This document shows, piece by piece, positions 25,575 to 33,933 of a stretch of DNA of 64,000 nt. The notes below the pieces were generated by a model. The model ran no database searches. It was not told the DNA's origin and saw only the letters and a program-made list of their open reading frames with translations. The translations under genes and the position numbers were made by a program. The stretch's first letter is position 1. Each line of letters starts with the position of its first letter. Source of the stretch: Halomonas sp. 54_146 (lineage in GTDB: Bacteria > Pseudomonadota > Gammaproteobacteria > Pseudomonadales > Halomonadaceae); assembly GCF_001507855.1 (NCBI RefSeq), contig NZ_LGEN01000010.1, positions 1 through 64,000 of the forward strand, read 5' to 3'.

Positions 25575-27538
25575 TGGGCTGGAGTTTCCCCCAAGACCTC
25601 TGGGATGGTCATTTTCACATAGCGCCCTGGTGCCGGTTCAATCACCGTAAGTTCGCCATCACCAGGCTGACGCACGGGCACCATATTCTCGCTATCGGCA
25701 TAGCCATTTTCAGTCATCCATGCCTGCCAGTGCGGCCACCAGGAACCTTCCTGCGCAGTAGCACCTTCCAGCCATGCTTCGTGGCTTTCTGGCAGTGCGT
25801 CGTTAGTCCAGTAACCATACTTATTCTTGTGAGGCGGGTTAACGATGCCCGCAATATGCCCCGAGCCGCCTAGCACAAAAGTCACCGGTCCCTTGGGTAA
25901 CAACGCCCCATAGTAGGTGCTGTTCCACTTGGCGATGTGGTCTTCTTTAGTGGAAATGAAGTAGCTGGGCGTCGAAATCTTGCGCAAGTCAATTTTCACG
26001 CCGTCCAGCTCAATGCCACCTGGTTCAACCAAGCGGTTTTCCAAGTACATGTGGCGCAAATACCAAGGGTGAGTACCCGCCGTTAGGTTCGTGCCATCGG
26101 TATTCCAATAGAGCAAATCAAAGGCAGCAGGCGTTTCACCCTTCAAATAGTTGCTGATATAAAACGACCAAAACAGATCATTTTCACGCAGCAAGTTGAA
26201 GGTGTATGCCATTGAGCGGCCATCAAGGTAGCCCTTAAGTTCTAGCGTTTTCTCAATGCCATCAACAACCCGTTCATTAAGAAACACACCAATGTCGCCA
26301 GGATCACGAAAATCCTGCAGCGTGGCCATATACGTAACGGATTTTACTTTGCGCCCCCGGCGTGTGCTGGTGAGGTAAGCCACCGTAGAGGCCGTTAATG
26401 TGCCGCCAACGCAGTAACTGAGCAGATTCACCGACTTCTCACCGCAGGCCTGCTCGATGGCTTCAATAGCGCTGATCGGCCCCATCTGCATATAGTCAGC
26501 CCAGGTGATATCACGCTGCTCTGGGCCAGGGTTACGCCAGGAAATCAGGAACACCGTATGCCCTTGATCCACCAGCCATTTGACCAATGAATTATCCTGA
26601 CGCAAATCGAGGATGTAATATTTATTGATCCACGGTGGCACCATTAACAGCGGTGTTTTAAACGTTTTTTCCGTTGTGGGTGTGTACTGAATTAGCTGGA
26701 TCAATTCATTTTCATACACTACCGCACCAGGAGAGACAGCAATGTTTTCGCCTATGCCAAAAGCGCTACGATCGGTCATACGAACATTAATGCCTGCGGC
26801 GGAATTACTTAAATCTTCGCGCAGGCGCTCCAGACCATCCACCAAGTTTTGACCGCGCGTCTCGATAGTAAGACGCATCACTTCAGGGTTAGTCGTCGTA
26901 AAATTCGTAGGTGCCATCGCATTGACCAGCTGGCGCGCATAAAACCCTAAATTACGCTTCTGGGTTTCGTCCATACCGCTCAAGCTCTCGATTAACTCTT
27001 CTACCATCTGCGAAAACAGCAAGTACTGCTGCATGATGGCCATATAATAAGGATCTTGAGTCCAGGCGTCGTCTTTGAAACGGCGATCATTTTTTTCAGG
27101 TGTAATCAGCGGGGCGAGTTGCTCACCGGCCATGCTGCGCATACCCTGCTGCCACAATAGCCACTGGTCCTGAAGCAAACGGGTTTGGGTTTGCCATACC
27201 AGCGCGGGGTTCTGCATAAGCGCCTGCGCACCCGCTTCAAAGCTTGCACGCATATCAGCGTAAACTGAGTCGGAGGCTTCGTTCGGCGCAATGCGGGAAA
27301 GCAGATCCTGCATTAAACCCTGGTACCGCTCGCTAATTTCTTTAAGCTGCGCATTCCAGGCTTCAATTTCGGCCACTGTCAGCCCTTCGGGTAAATTTTG
27401 GCACATTCCTTCAGGTAGCACCTGGGCTTGAGATAGCCCTTCGGACAGCCCTTGAGATAGTCCTTGAGATAGTCCTTGAGATAGCCCTTGCGAGAGCTCT
27501 GACATTGCCTGAAATGGATTTTGCCACGCTGACTGCAT
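25568..27538 (-). CDS. phaC: Class I polyhydroxyalkanoate synthase
   Basis: PhaC polymerises 3-hydroxyacyl-CoA, mainly 3-hydroxybutyryl-CoA, on the PHA granule surface. About 656 residues from ATG 27538, chosen because GGGAG lies 8 bp before it; the frame also opens at a TTG (27598). The lipase-like box SYCVGG carries Cys376; Asp533 (STKEDHIA) and His561 (GGSGHIAGIVNPP) complete the triad. An unusual N-terminal stretch has five SQGL/SEGL repeats (residues 16-35). The phasin gene lies upstream on the same strand, with a hairpin in between. No PhaE or PhaA/B genes are adjacent. Confidence 0.95.
   Translation of the reverse strand: MQSAWQNPFQAMSELSQGLSQGLSQGLSQGLSEGLSQAQVLPEGMCQNLPEGLTVAEIEAWNAQLKEISERYQGLMQDLLSRIAPNEASDSVYADMRASFEAGAQALMQNPALVWQTQTRLLQDQWLLWQQGMRSMAGEQLAPLITPEKNDRRFKDDAWTQDPYYMAIMQQYLLFSQMVEELIESLSGMDETQKRNLGFYARQLVNAMAPTNFTTTNPEVMRLTIETRGQNLVDGLERLREDLSNSAAGINVRMTDRSAFGIGENIAVSPGAVVYENELIQLIQYTPTTEKTFKTPLLMVPPWINKYYILDLRQDNSLVKWLVDQGHTVFLISWRNPGPEQRDITWADYMQMGPISAIEAIEQACGEKSVNLLSYCVGGTLTASTVAYLTSTRRGRKVKSVTYMATLQDFRDPGDIGVFLNERVVDGIEKTLELKGYLDGRSMAYTFNLLRENDLFWSFYISNYLKGETPAAFDLLYWNTDGTNLTAGTHPWYLRHMYLENRLVEPGGIELDGVKIDLRKISTPSYFISTKEDHIAKWNSTYYGALLPKGPVTFVLGGSGHIAGIVNPPHKNKYGYWTNDALPESHEAWLEGATAQEGSWWPHWQAWMTENGYADSENMVPVRQPGDGELTVIEPAPGRYVKMTIPEVLGETPAQS
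27434..27493 (-). repeat. 12-bp tandem repeat in the phaC 5' region
   Basis: Five copies of a 12-bp unit encode SQGL four times and SEGL once. The unit keeps the frame, so copy number may vary between strains. Confidence 0.85.
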
Positions 27539-27693
27539 ACCTATTCTCCCTACGCCTATTACCAGGCGCGCCGAACGCTTGTCTGGCCCAGGGTTCAATG
27601 ACCCAGGTTATTCTAAGAAACCTCTGGTTAACGATGACGAGCATGGTTAACCAGAGCTTTCCTAACAGTACTACAAAAACATGACGACAAATG

Positions 27694-27721
27694 CATCGCG
27701 GCGCCCTCAGGCGCCGCGATG
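27694..27721 (-). terminator. GC-rich hairpin between phasin and phaC
   Basis: A perfect 12-bp stem (CATCGCGGCGCC / GGCGCCGCGATG) with a 4-base loop follows the phasin gene closely. On the coding strand only a weak T-run (CATTTG) follows, so it may be a partial terminator or an mRNA-stabilising structure giving more phasin than synthase. Confidence 0.6.
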
Positions 27722-27731
27722 ATGTCGCCAC

Positions 27732-28148
27732 TCAGTTTTTACGTGCAGACTGACTGGTCGCTTTGGCAGGTTGCTCGGCTTTATCCGTAGCAGCCTTGGC
27801 TTGCTCAGACATTTGTTTCCCGGCTTCGCTGAACATCTTTTCCATTTCAGCTTTAAATTGCAGGCTCATTTCACTCATTACCCGCGCATCTTCCTGCATT
27901 TGCTGAGAAAGCTCATTCATGATTTCAGCTTGTTTGGTGCTGAAATCACGCAGGCTTTCTGCATCTTGAATCTCAGTGGCGCTACGCAGGCGCTCGGTAC
28001 CCATCTGGCTGTAGCGCTTCACCGCATCCAGTTGGTATTGGGTCATCTTTTCCATGTTATTAAGCATCAGCGAATTAATTTTACGCATGGGCTCAAACAT
28101 TTGGCGAGTCTGTGCACTAAAGGCGTCCAACATATTATTGTCTTGCAT
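27732..28148 (-). CDS. phaP: Phasin family protein (PHA granule coat)
   Basis: A 138-residue helical protein with the phasin pattern: an amphipathic helix around MRKINSLMLNNMEKMTQYQLDA, long Met/Glu/Gln-rich helices, and a disordered tail of Ala, Lys and Gln ending SARKN. Phasins coat PHA granules and control their size. AGGAG precedes the ATG. It lies upstream of phaC and downstream of a repeat array that may bind PhaR. Gene naming follows family habit. Confidence 0.88.
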   Translation of the reverse strand: MQDNNMLDAFSAQTRQMFEPMRKINSLMLNNMEKMTQYQLDAVKRYSQMGTERLRSATEIQDAESLRDFSTKQAEIMNELSQQMQEDARVMSEMSLQFKAEMEKMFSEAGKQMSEQAKAATDKAEQPAKATSQSARKN

Positions 28149-28290
28149 AGTGTCTTCTCCTGTCTCTCAATCCTTGGCATGAGCCTCCAGGCTTCACATG
28201 AAAACCGCCTGGAGTGACTCATAGTGACGTACTTGCATACTAACGTAGCTTTGCTTTGCTGCGCTGCAAAAAAGAGTAGCCGTTGACATA

Positions 28291-28351
28291 GCTCTTTGCA
28301 ACCATGCTCTTTGCAACCGCCATTCTTTGCAACTGTGCTCTTGGCAACCGT
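28291..28351. repeat. Four 15-16 bp repeats with TTGCAA cores upstream of the phasin gene
   Basis: Units at 28291-28305, 28306-28320, 28321-28336 and 28337-28351 read as variants of GCTCTTTGCAACCAT (the fourth has TTGGCAAC). TTGCA-type sites are what PhaR regulators of PHA genes bind in other bacteria, so this could be the operator of the phasin promoter, which would start about 140 bp further down. The repeat itself is seen; the role is inference. Confidence 0.6.
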
Positions 28352-28403
28352 TCAAGAAGCGCCCTTGCTCACGACCCTGCCTACTCTTTCCTTCTGCTCT
28401 TTG

Positions 28404-28844
28404 CTAACTTTTTGCTCGGGAACGGGCAGTCGCGGTAGATTTAGCCTTAGTGCTTCTCTCGCTTGTCGCCTCCTTGCTTGATGTACCTGCCGATGCTCCC
28501 TGATGCGAAGCATCTTGATTTGATTCACTTTGGTTTGATGCGCGCTGGCCAGACTCGCTATCAGTGGCGGTAGAACCGCTGGTACTGCCCGCTTTACGCA
28601 GCATATCCAGCATCATTTGCTGGTAAGTACCGAAATTTGCCAACCCCTGAGAAAGCCCTTGCTGCATCATTGGCTGCTGTAGAAAAGGCCGCATAAGGCT
28701 CATGGGGTCATAGCCTTCTGCGCCGGATTCCATTTGATTCTGGATATTGTTGAGCAAATTTTTCTGAAATGCTTCAACATCCGGCAGACCCAATGACTGG
28801 CGAAACTCATCTGGGGTAAGCTCAAATTCAACATTAATCTTCAT
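28404..28844 (-). CDS. Small PHA-cluster protein (DUF6489-like)
   Basis: About 146 residues from ATG 28844 (GGGAG six bases upstream; the frame opens at 28859). A conserved N-terminus MKINVEFELTPDEFRQSLGLPDV is followed by a helical part and a Ser/Ala/Thr-rich, low-complexity tail (from about 85) ending in basic residues. I recall such N-termini as DUF6489, but the name is not certain. Location just upstream of phasin suggests granule association; QQGLSQGL resembles the SQGL repeats of the PhaC here. Confidence 0.6.
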   Translation of the reverse strand: MKINVEFELTPDEFRQSLGLPDVEAFQKNLLNNIQNQMESGAEGYDPMSLMRPFLQQPMMQQGLSQGLANFGTYQQMMLDMLRKAGSTSGSTATDSESGQRASNQSESNQDASHQGASAGTSSKEATSERSTKAKSTATARSRAKS

Positions 28845-28858
28845 AGGCAGCTCCCACA

Positions 28859-28902
28859 CTGTTTTTATGCATCTGTTTTTATGTAGCTGTTTTTTTATGC
28901 AT
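28859..28902. repeat. 14-16 bp tandem repeat (CTGTTTTTATGCAT), three copies
   Basis: CTGTTTTTATGCAT at 28859-28872, CTGTTTTTATGTAG at 28873-28886 and CTGTTTTTTTATGCAT at 28887-28902, directly upstream of the DUF6489-like gene. Confidence 0.75.
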
Positions 28903-28947
28903 CACCTTTATTGAGTGTAGCAGCGATACATAAACCTCACAGCGGCT

Positions 28948-30039
28948 TTAACGCTGAGTTAAACGCGGCGTATCAACGCTGACATCGCCATTTTGCCCCC
29001 GCTGGCGCAGCCAGTGGTCCAGCAGCGTTATTGCCATCATCGCTTCAGCGATTGGTGTCGCCCGAATACCAACACAGGGGTCGTGACGTCCTTTAGTAAT
29101 TACCTCTACGGCTTGACCGTGGATATCAATGGAGCGCCCCGGGGTGGTAATGCTAGAAGTAGGCTTGAGCGCTAACCGTGCAACGATGGGCTGCCCGCTG
29201 GAAATGCCGCCCAGCACGCCACCAGCATGATTGGAGAGAAAGCCTTCCGGCGTCATCTCGTCACGGTGCTCACTACCACGCTGGGCAATACAGCCGAACC
29301 CTGCGCCAATCTCTATCCCTTTTACGGCATTGATACTCATCAAACCGTGCGCCAGGTCAGCATCTAAACGGTCAAACACCGGCTCACCCAGCCCTACCGG
29401 CACGCCTTCAGCAATCACGGTAATTTCGGCACCCACGGAATCTTGGTCCCGACGTAGCTGATCCATATACGCTTCTAGCTCAGCTACTTTTTCAGGATCA
29501 GGGCAGAAAAAGGCATTTTGGCCGACCGATTCCCACTGTTTAAAGTCAATTTTGATAGGGCCTAGTTGGCTCATATAGCCACGAATCTGCACCCCCTGGG
29601 CGGCCAAATACTTCTTGGCAATCGCCCCGGCGGCCACGCGCATGGCGGTTTCGCGGGCGCTGGAACGCCCACCGCCACGATAATCTCGGTGGCCATATTT
29701 ATGGTGGTAGGTGTAATCGGCGTGGGCTGGCCGAAACTGCTCTTTGATTTTTGAATAATCGTTAGAGCGCTGGTCGGTGTTCTCGATCAATAAGCCAATC
29801 GAGGTGCCGGTGGTCTTGCCTTCGAACACACCCGAAAGAATACGCACCTGATCGGGCTCTTTGCGCTGCGTCGTATGCCGCGAGCTGCCTGGCCGGCGGC
29901 GGTCCAAGTCGTGCTGTAGGTCAGCCTCACTCAGCGGTAGCCCAGGCGGGCAGCCATCAACAATAGCGCCCAGCGCAGGGCCGTGGCTTTCACCAAAGGT
30001 GGTCACAGTAAATAGCTTGCCAAAGGTATTGCCAGACAT
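28948..30039 (-). CDS. aroC: Chorismate synthase
   Basis: Last step of the shikimate pathway: EPSP to chorismate with reduced FMN as cofactor. 363 residues from ATG 30039 (the frame is open to 30072). Family signatures are clear: GESHGPALG near the start, [18 protein letters not shown] in the middle and [12 protein letters not shown] near the end. It lies 13 bp after prmB, the same pairing as in E. coli (smrB, prmB, aroC). Confidence 0.95.
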   Translation of the reverse strand: MSGNTFGKLFTVTTFGESHGPALGAIVDGCPPGLPLSEADLQHDLDRRRPGSSRHTTQRKEPDQVRILSGVFEGKTTGTSIGLLIENTDQRSNDYSKIKEQFRPAHADYTYHHKYGHRDYRGGGRSSARETAMRVAAGAIAKKYLAAQGVQIRGYMSQLGPIKIDFKQWESVGQNAFFCPDPEKVAELEAYMDQLRRDQDSVGAEITVIAEGVPVGLGEPVFDRLDADLAHGLMSINAVKGIEIGAGFGCIAQRGSEHRDEMTPEGFLSNHAGGVLGGISSGQPIVARLALKPTSSITTPGRSIDIHGQAVEVITKGRHDPCVGIRATPIAEAMMAITLLDHWLRQRGQNGDVSVDTPRLTQR

Positions 30040-30052
30040 GGCGGTTAGTTCC

Positions 30053-31012
30053 TCACACGAAAGACGCCGCATAGGCGTCGAGTTCAGCGGCGCTCAAGAC
30101 GAACACGCCCTGGCCGCCACGCTCGAATTCAAGCCACAGGAAAGGCACGGCAGGAAACGCCGCCTCCAAGTGGCGATCAGAGTTGCCGACCTCAACGATC
30201 AGCCACCCTTCATTGGTTAAGTGTTCCCGCGCGTCACGGAGTATGCGCCGCACAATATCCAAACCATCGCTGCCAGCCCCCAACGCCAGTGACGGCTCAT
30301 GGCGGAACTCGACGGGCATGGTGGCCAGGTCGCGGGCATCCACATAAGGCGGATTAGAGACAATTAGATCAAAACGCTGGCCTTCCAGCCCGCTGAACAC
30401 GTCTGATTCAACCGCTCGCACCCGACTACCCACATCGTGGCGGGTAATATTTTGCCGTGCCACGGCCAAGGCATCTTGGCTGATATCGGCAAGCGCTACT
30501 TCGCAGGTGGGTAAATAGAGCGCGGTGGCGATACCGATACAGCCCGAACCGGTACATAAATCCAACACCCTGGCGGGCGGCTCTTCGGGGAACCAGGCGG
30601 CAAAACCATCTTCGATCAGCTCGCCAATCGGCGAGCGCGGTATCAGTACGCGCTCATCAACGCTAAACGGGTGGCCAGCGAAGAAGCTCTCACCTAGTAA
30701 ATAGGGCAACGGACGACGCGTGGCGATACGTTCTCGGGCCAGGCTAATGATGCGCTGGCGCTCAATGGGCAGCAATCGCGCTTCCAGTACACCAGGATCG
30801 ACATTCCACGGCAGATGCAGCGCGCCTAAACAGAGCGCTACCGCCTCATCCCAAGCGGAATCAGTACCGTGGCCAAAATGCAGGCCCGCCAGATAAAACT
30901 CGCTGGACACCCAGCGCAGGTAGTCACGCAGCGTAAAGAGTTCGCTCACCAGCGCCGAATCCGGCTGGGAAAGCGTTGAGTGAGAATGCTCAGCGTTAAG
31001 ATGCGTGGTCAC
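30053..31012 (-). CDS. prmB: 50S ribosomal protein L3 glutamine methyltransferase
   Basis: A 319-residue N5-glutamine methyltransferase with a helical N-terminal domain, the SAM motif [13 protein letters not shown] and the catalytic NPPY ([13 protein letters not shown]). PrmB modifies the L3 Gln in ribosome assembly; PrmC, the release-factor enzyme, is the alternative, but the smrB-prmB-aroC context favours PrmB. The GTG start is preceded by AGGAG at 5 bp. Confidence 0.92.
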   Translation of the reverse strand: MTTHLNAEHSHSTLSQPDSALVSELFTLRDYLRWVSSEFYLAGLHFGHGTDSAWDEAVALCLGALHLPWNVDPGVLEARLLPIERQRIISLARERIATRRPLPYLLGESFFAGHPFSVDERVLIPRSPIGELIEDGFAAWFPEEPPARVLDLCTGSGCIGIATALYLPTCEVALADISQDALAVARQNITRHDVGSRVRAVESDVFSGLEGQRFDLIVSNPPYVDARDLATMPVEFRHEPSLALGAGSDGLDIVRRILRDAREHLTNEGWLIVEVGNSDRHLEAAFPAVPFLWLEFERGGQGVFVLSAAELDAYAASFV

Positions 31013-31172
31013 AGCGACTCCTGGTTAACGATAATCATGGACGAGCCAATAGTGCTTTATCCACATGATGAATAAAAGATTGTACCTTTCACGCCGCCCG
31101 GTTCACAGCAACGCTCAGCCCGCTATACTGTGATCCTTTGATTGATTCACCTTTCTGCCACCCGAGCCTGCC

Positions 31173-31739
31173 ATGACGCGACGCCGCCCGCCACCCAATG
31201 ATGACGATATCAATGCCTTCCGTGACGCGTTGAAAGCCGCTGGGGTACGGCCTATTGCGACCAATCAAGCAGACCCTGGCAAACCCAAACGCGACAGCAG
31301 CGCTCACCAAGCAAGACGCCAAGCTGCCGTAGAAAGCAGCCCACAGGCCAGTGGGCGCACATCAGATGGCCGCGTTGAGGCTGTGCGCCCCTCAGAGTAC
31401 CTTGAATTTAGCGTGCCGGATCTACCGTGGCGCACGTTTAGCCAGCTAAAGCGCGGCCAAACCGCCTGGCAGGCGGGGCTTGATTTGCATGGCTACACGC
31501 TGGAAGAAGCGCGTGCCGAGCTGGAGAGTTTTCTGCGCGATTCAGCCGGCCAAGGTCTGCGCTGTGTGCTGGTTGTGCACGGCAAGGCATGGGGCACTAC
31601 CTCAGATTTCCCCGTGCTCAAAAGCCACACCAATACCTGGCTGCGCGAGTGGCCAGGGGTACTGGCGTTCTGCTCGGCGATTGATATCGATGGCGGCACT
31701 GGAGCGGTCTATATTCTGCTGCGCAAGCGCGGGCACTAG
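31173..31739 (+). CDS. smrB: Smr-domain endonuclease SmrB
   Basis: A 188-residue protein with a disordered basic N-terminal half and a C-terminal Smr domain (about 100-188): LDLHGYTLEEA and VVHGKAWGT. E. coli SmrB cuts mRNA between collided ribosomes. The DxH and HGK-type residues are present, the second motif being HGKAWG rather than HGKG. Divergent from prmB, as in E. coli. Confidence 0.88.
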   Translation: MTRRRPPPNDDDINAFRDALKAAGVRPIATNQADPGKPKRDSSAHQARRQAAVESSPQASGRTSDGRVEAVRPSEYLEFSVPDLPWRTFSQLKRGQTAWQAGLDLHGYTLEEARAELESFLRDSAGQGLRCVLVVHGKAWGTTSDFPVLKSHTNTWLREWPGVLAFCSAIDIDGGTGAVYILLRKRGH

Positions 31740-31747
31740 GCGGCTGC

Positions 31748-31781
31748 TTCGTCAGGTTTACTCGTTCGCCAGGTTTACTCG
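31748..31781. repeat. 17-bp direct repeat across the rssA stop codon
   Basis: TTCGTCAGGTTTACTCG (31748-31764) and TTCGCCAGGTTTACTCG (31765-31781). The rssA stop codon lies in the second copy; the first contains the same stop in a shifted copy, suggesting duplication of the gene end. Confidence 0.8.
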
Positions 31782-32797
31782 GCGGCATCCGAGGCAAGGC
31801 TGGGCATTCGACGCGCCAGCGCCTCATCAGCAAGGTGGCGACCCAAGCGAATTAATTCGTTGGCGCGGTGAAATTCGTAAGCGCTACAAACAGTTTTGGG
31901 AATTTCGATCAATACATCCGGCGGATAGCCTGCGATTTTATATTTCGCCAGCGCTGCCTGAGTGATATCAAACGATTCTAAAATCATGTCAAGCTTGCCC
32001 CACTCACGCCTACCGGGCAGGTCAACGGTTTCGTCAATGTCACTCGCCTCACTACCCGTTTCGCCATTGCTTCCCCCAAGCTCATCCCACAGCCGCCGGG
32101 TGGTGGCACGCACATCGTCAATCCAACTGCCAATATTGGCAGCGCGGTCGCGTTCTAACGCGGTGCGGCTGTCGTTGCGTTCTGCGCTAGGTAACAGCTG
32201 CTCTAACGTTATTGGCTGAGGGCTGTGCGCCGTCACGTTAACCGCCACCACAAAATCGGCTTCGTGTGCGGCCAGTATCGGCATCATTGGCAGCGGGTTC
32301 AGCAAACCACCATCGACAAGCACCTGCTCACCCACATGTACCGGCGTAATCACGCCAGGCACGGCAATAGAGGCACGGATTGCCTGGAGCAAAGGGCCAT
32401 TTTGAAACCACACCTCACGCTGGCGCACTAAGTCTGTCGCGACGGTGGTAACAGGAATCGATAGATCCTCAATCAGCGTATCGCCCACCAGGTCTTCCAG
32501 CTTACTCATCACCTTGCTGGCACGCATCGCCCCCATGGGGCTCCACGTCACATCGACCAGTTTGAGCACATCAAAGTAATCAAGGTGGCACACCCAATCA
32601 CGATACTCAGGCAGTTTTCCCGCCGCATAGACACCACCAATCAAAGCGCCCATGGAACACCCTGACACGGCGATAATGTCGTAACCACGCGCCTCCAGCG
32701 CTTCAATGACGCCAATATGGGCGTAGCCTCGGGCACCGCCGCTACCCAGCACCAGCGCCACTTTATTGCCACTGCCCAAATGAGCTACTTCTTTCAT
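31775..32797 (-). CDS. rssA: Patatin-like phospholipase, RssA type
   Basis: A 340-residue acyl hydrolase. The oxyanion stretch GSGGARG (about 18-24), nucleophile Ser48 in SGCSMG and catalytic Asp162 in VDGGLLNPLP form the patatin Ser-Asp dyad. Length and motifs match E. coli RssA; the physiological lipid is not known. No signal peptide, so cytoplasmic. It overlaps the preceding hydrolase gene by 4 bp (ATGA), so the two are coupled. Confidence 0.88.
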   Translation of the reverse strand: MKEVAHLGSGNKVALVLGSGGARGYAHIGVIEALEARGYDIIAVSGCSMGALIGGVYAAGKLPEYRDWVCHLDYFDVLKLVDVTWSPMGAMRASKVMSKLEDLVGDTLIEDLSIPVTTVATDLVRQREVWFQNGPLLQAIRASIAVPGVITPVHVGEQVLVDGGLLNPLPMMPILAAHEADFVVAVNVTAHSPQPITLEQLLPSAERNDSRTALERDRAANIGSWIDDVRATTRRLWDELGGSNGETGSEASDIDETVDLPGRREWGKLDMILESFDITQAALAKYKIAGYPPDVLIEIPKTVCSAYEFHRANELIRLGRHLADEALARRMPSLASDAAE

Positions 32798-33696
32798 GAA
32801 TCAGCGCGCCCCCAGTGATTGACGATAACGGCGGCTACTTGCGCCACCGCGCCAGGCTCCAAGTGCAGGTGGTGGCCACCCTTTAATACCTGGCGGGTTA
32901 ACGTTTTCACGGCTTGTCGCAACTGAACGGCCCAAGCACGCTCACCTAAAATACCCCGTTCACCTTCTATCAATAGTATCGGTGCATGAATCTGCGCTAA
33001 TAACGACAGCACCTGTTCCGGCGTAAAACGTACTAAAGAGGGCTTCAGCAACCGGCTGTCGGTGCGCATTTGCACATGGCCATCGGCCGTGGGTTGGGTA
33101 TTTCGCTCCACTAGCGGGGTGGCCGTTATGCTGTCCATCGGCGTGACCCCGCCCGCCACACGTGCTGCCACGGCGCTTTCAATATCAGGGTAGCGCGGTG
33201 CTCGTGAAAGCGGCCGGCGGTGGGCTGCCAGCCCTTTGCGTAACTGGCTGGCGGTCTCTTTTACTGGGGTGTTGAGTGAGCCTAGCCCGTCAATCAGCGT
33301 GAGGCGTTTAACCCGTTCAGGCAGTGCCGCGGCAAGCAAACATGCCACCGCCGCGCCCATTGAGTGGGCCAACAAAATGGCTTGCTCAAGGCCAAGAGAA
33401 TCCATGGCGTCCAGCACATCGTGGCAGTAGTCCCACAGCGCATAGTCCGTATTTTCAGGTGCGTGAGAAGAACACCCGTGGCCACGAAAATCGAGTGCGA
33501 CAATGCGAATATCCAGCGCCTCAGCCAACAGTGGCGCCAAGCGCGAAAAACTGGCTGCATTATCTAACCAGCCGTGCAGCGCCAGCCACGTAGGCGCGTC
33601 TGAACGCCCCCAGCTAAGCGCCGCAAGGCGCCCCTGGGCGAGTGAAAGCGGCTGGGGTGCGAAGCCGCGAGAGACGTTGAGATCAGAGTGGGGCAT
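32794..33696 (-). CDS. Alpha/beta hydrolase
   Basis: About 300 residues from ATG 33696 (a GTG at 33723 is in frame). Alpha/beta-hydrolase fold: ALHGWLDNAASF (oxyanion), DFRGHGCSSH, nucleophile Ser in LAHSMGAA, LIDGLGSL, and the final His in GGHHLHLE. The substrate is unknown; the group includes esterases and haloperoxidase-like enzymes. It is the first gene of a coupled pair with rssA. Confidence 0.85.
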   Translation of the reverse strand: MPHSDLNVSRGFAPQPLSLAQGRLAALSWGRSDAPTWLALHGWLDNAASFSRLAPLLAEALDIRIVALDFRGHGCSSHAPENTDYALWDYCHDVLDAMDSLGLEQAILLAHSMGAAVACLLAAALPERVKRLTLIDGLGSLNTPVKETASQLRKGLAAHRRPLSRAPRYPDIESAVAARVAGGVTPMDSITATPLVERNTQPTADGHVQMRTDSRLLKPSLVRFTPEQVLSLLAQIHAPILLIEGERGILGERAWAVQLRQAVKTLTRQVLKGGHHLHLEPGAVAQVAAVIVNHWGRADS

Positions 33697-33823
33697 AAGC
33701 TGAAAATCCTGAACAGATACCACTGCATATAAGCAGTTAAGATGACGACGCGGGCAACAAACGGTACCATGCCGGGCGTAATGCTTCCGCTGCTTTTACC
33801 TCCACCCTGCATTTGGTGTTGCC

Positions 33824-33916
33824 ATGAAACCTCGCCGCGATACCCGCGCCCGTAATCTGGTCTTTTTTGTTGCTGTTGTCAGCGCTATTGTCGTAGGCTT
33901 TTGGCTAGCAAAATGA
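33824..33916 (+). CDS. Small single-span membrane peptide, 30 residues
   Basis: A 30-codon frame: basic start MKPRRDTRARN, then one hydrophobic helix (LVFFVAVVSAIVVGFWLA) and a final Lys. This is the classic layout of a bacterial small membrane protein with its N-terminus inside. The ribosome site is weak (GGTG 5 bp upstream). It lies between two minus-strand genes, so it needs its own promoter. It could be chance, but the positive-inside plus helix pattern is convincing. Confidence 0.5.
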   Translation: MKPRRDTRARNLVFFVAVVSAIVVGFWLAK

Positions 33917-33933
33917 TCATCTAGCCTCTTTGA

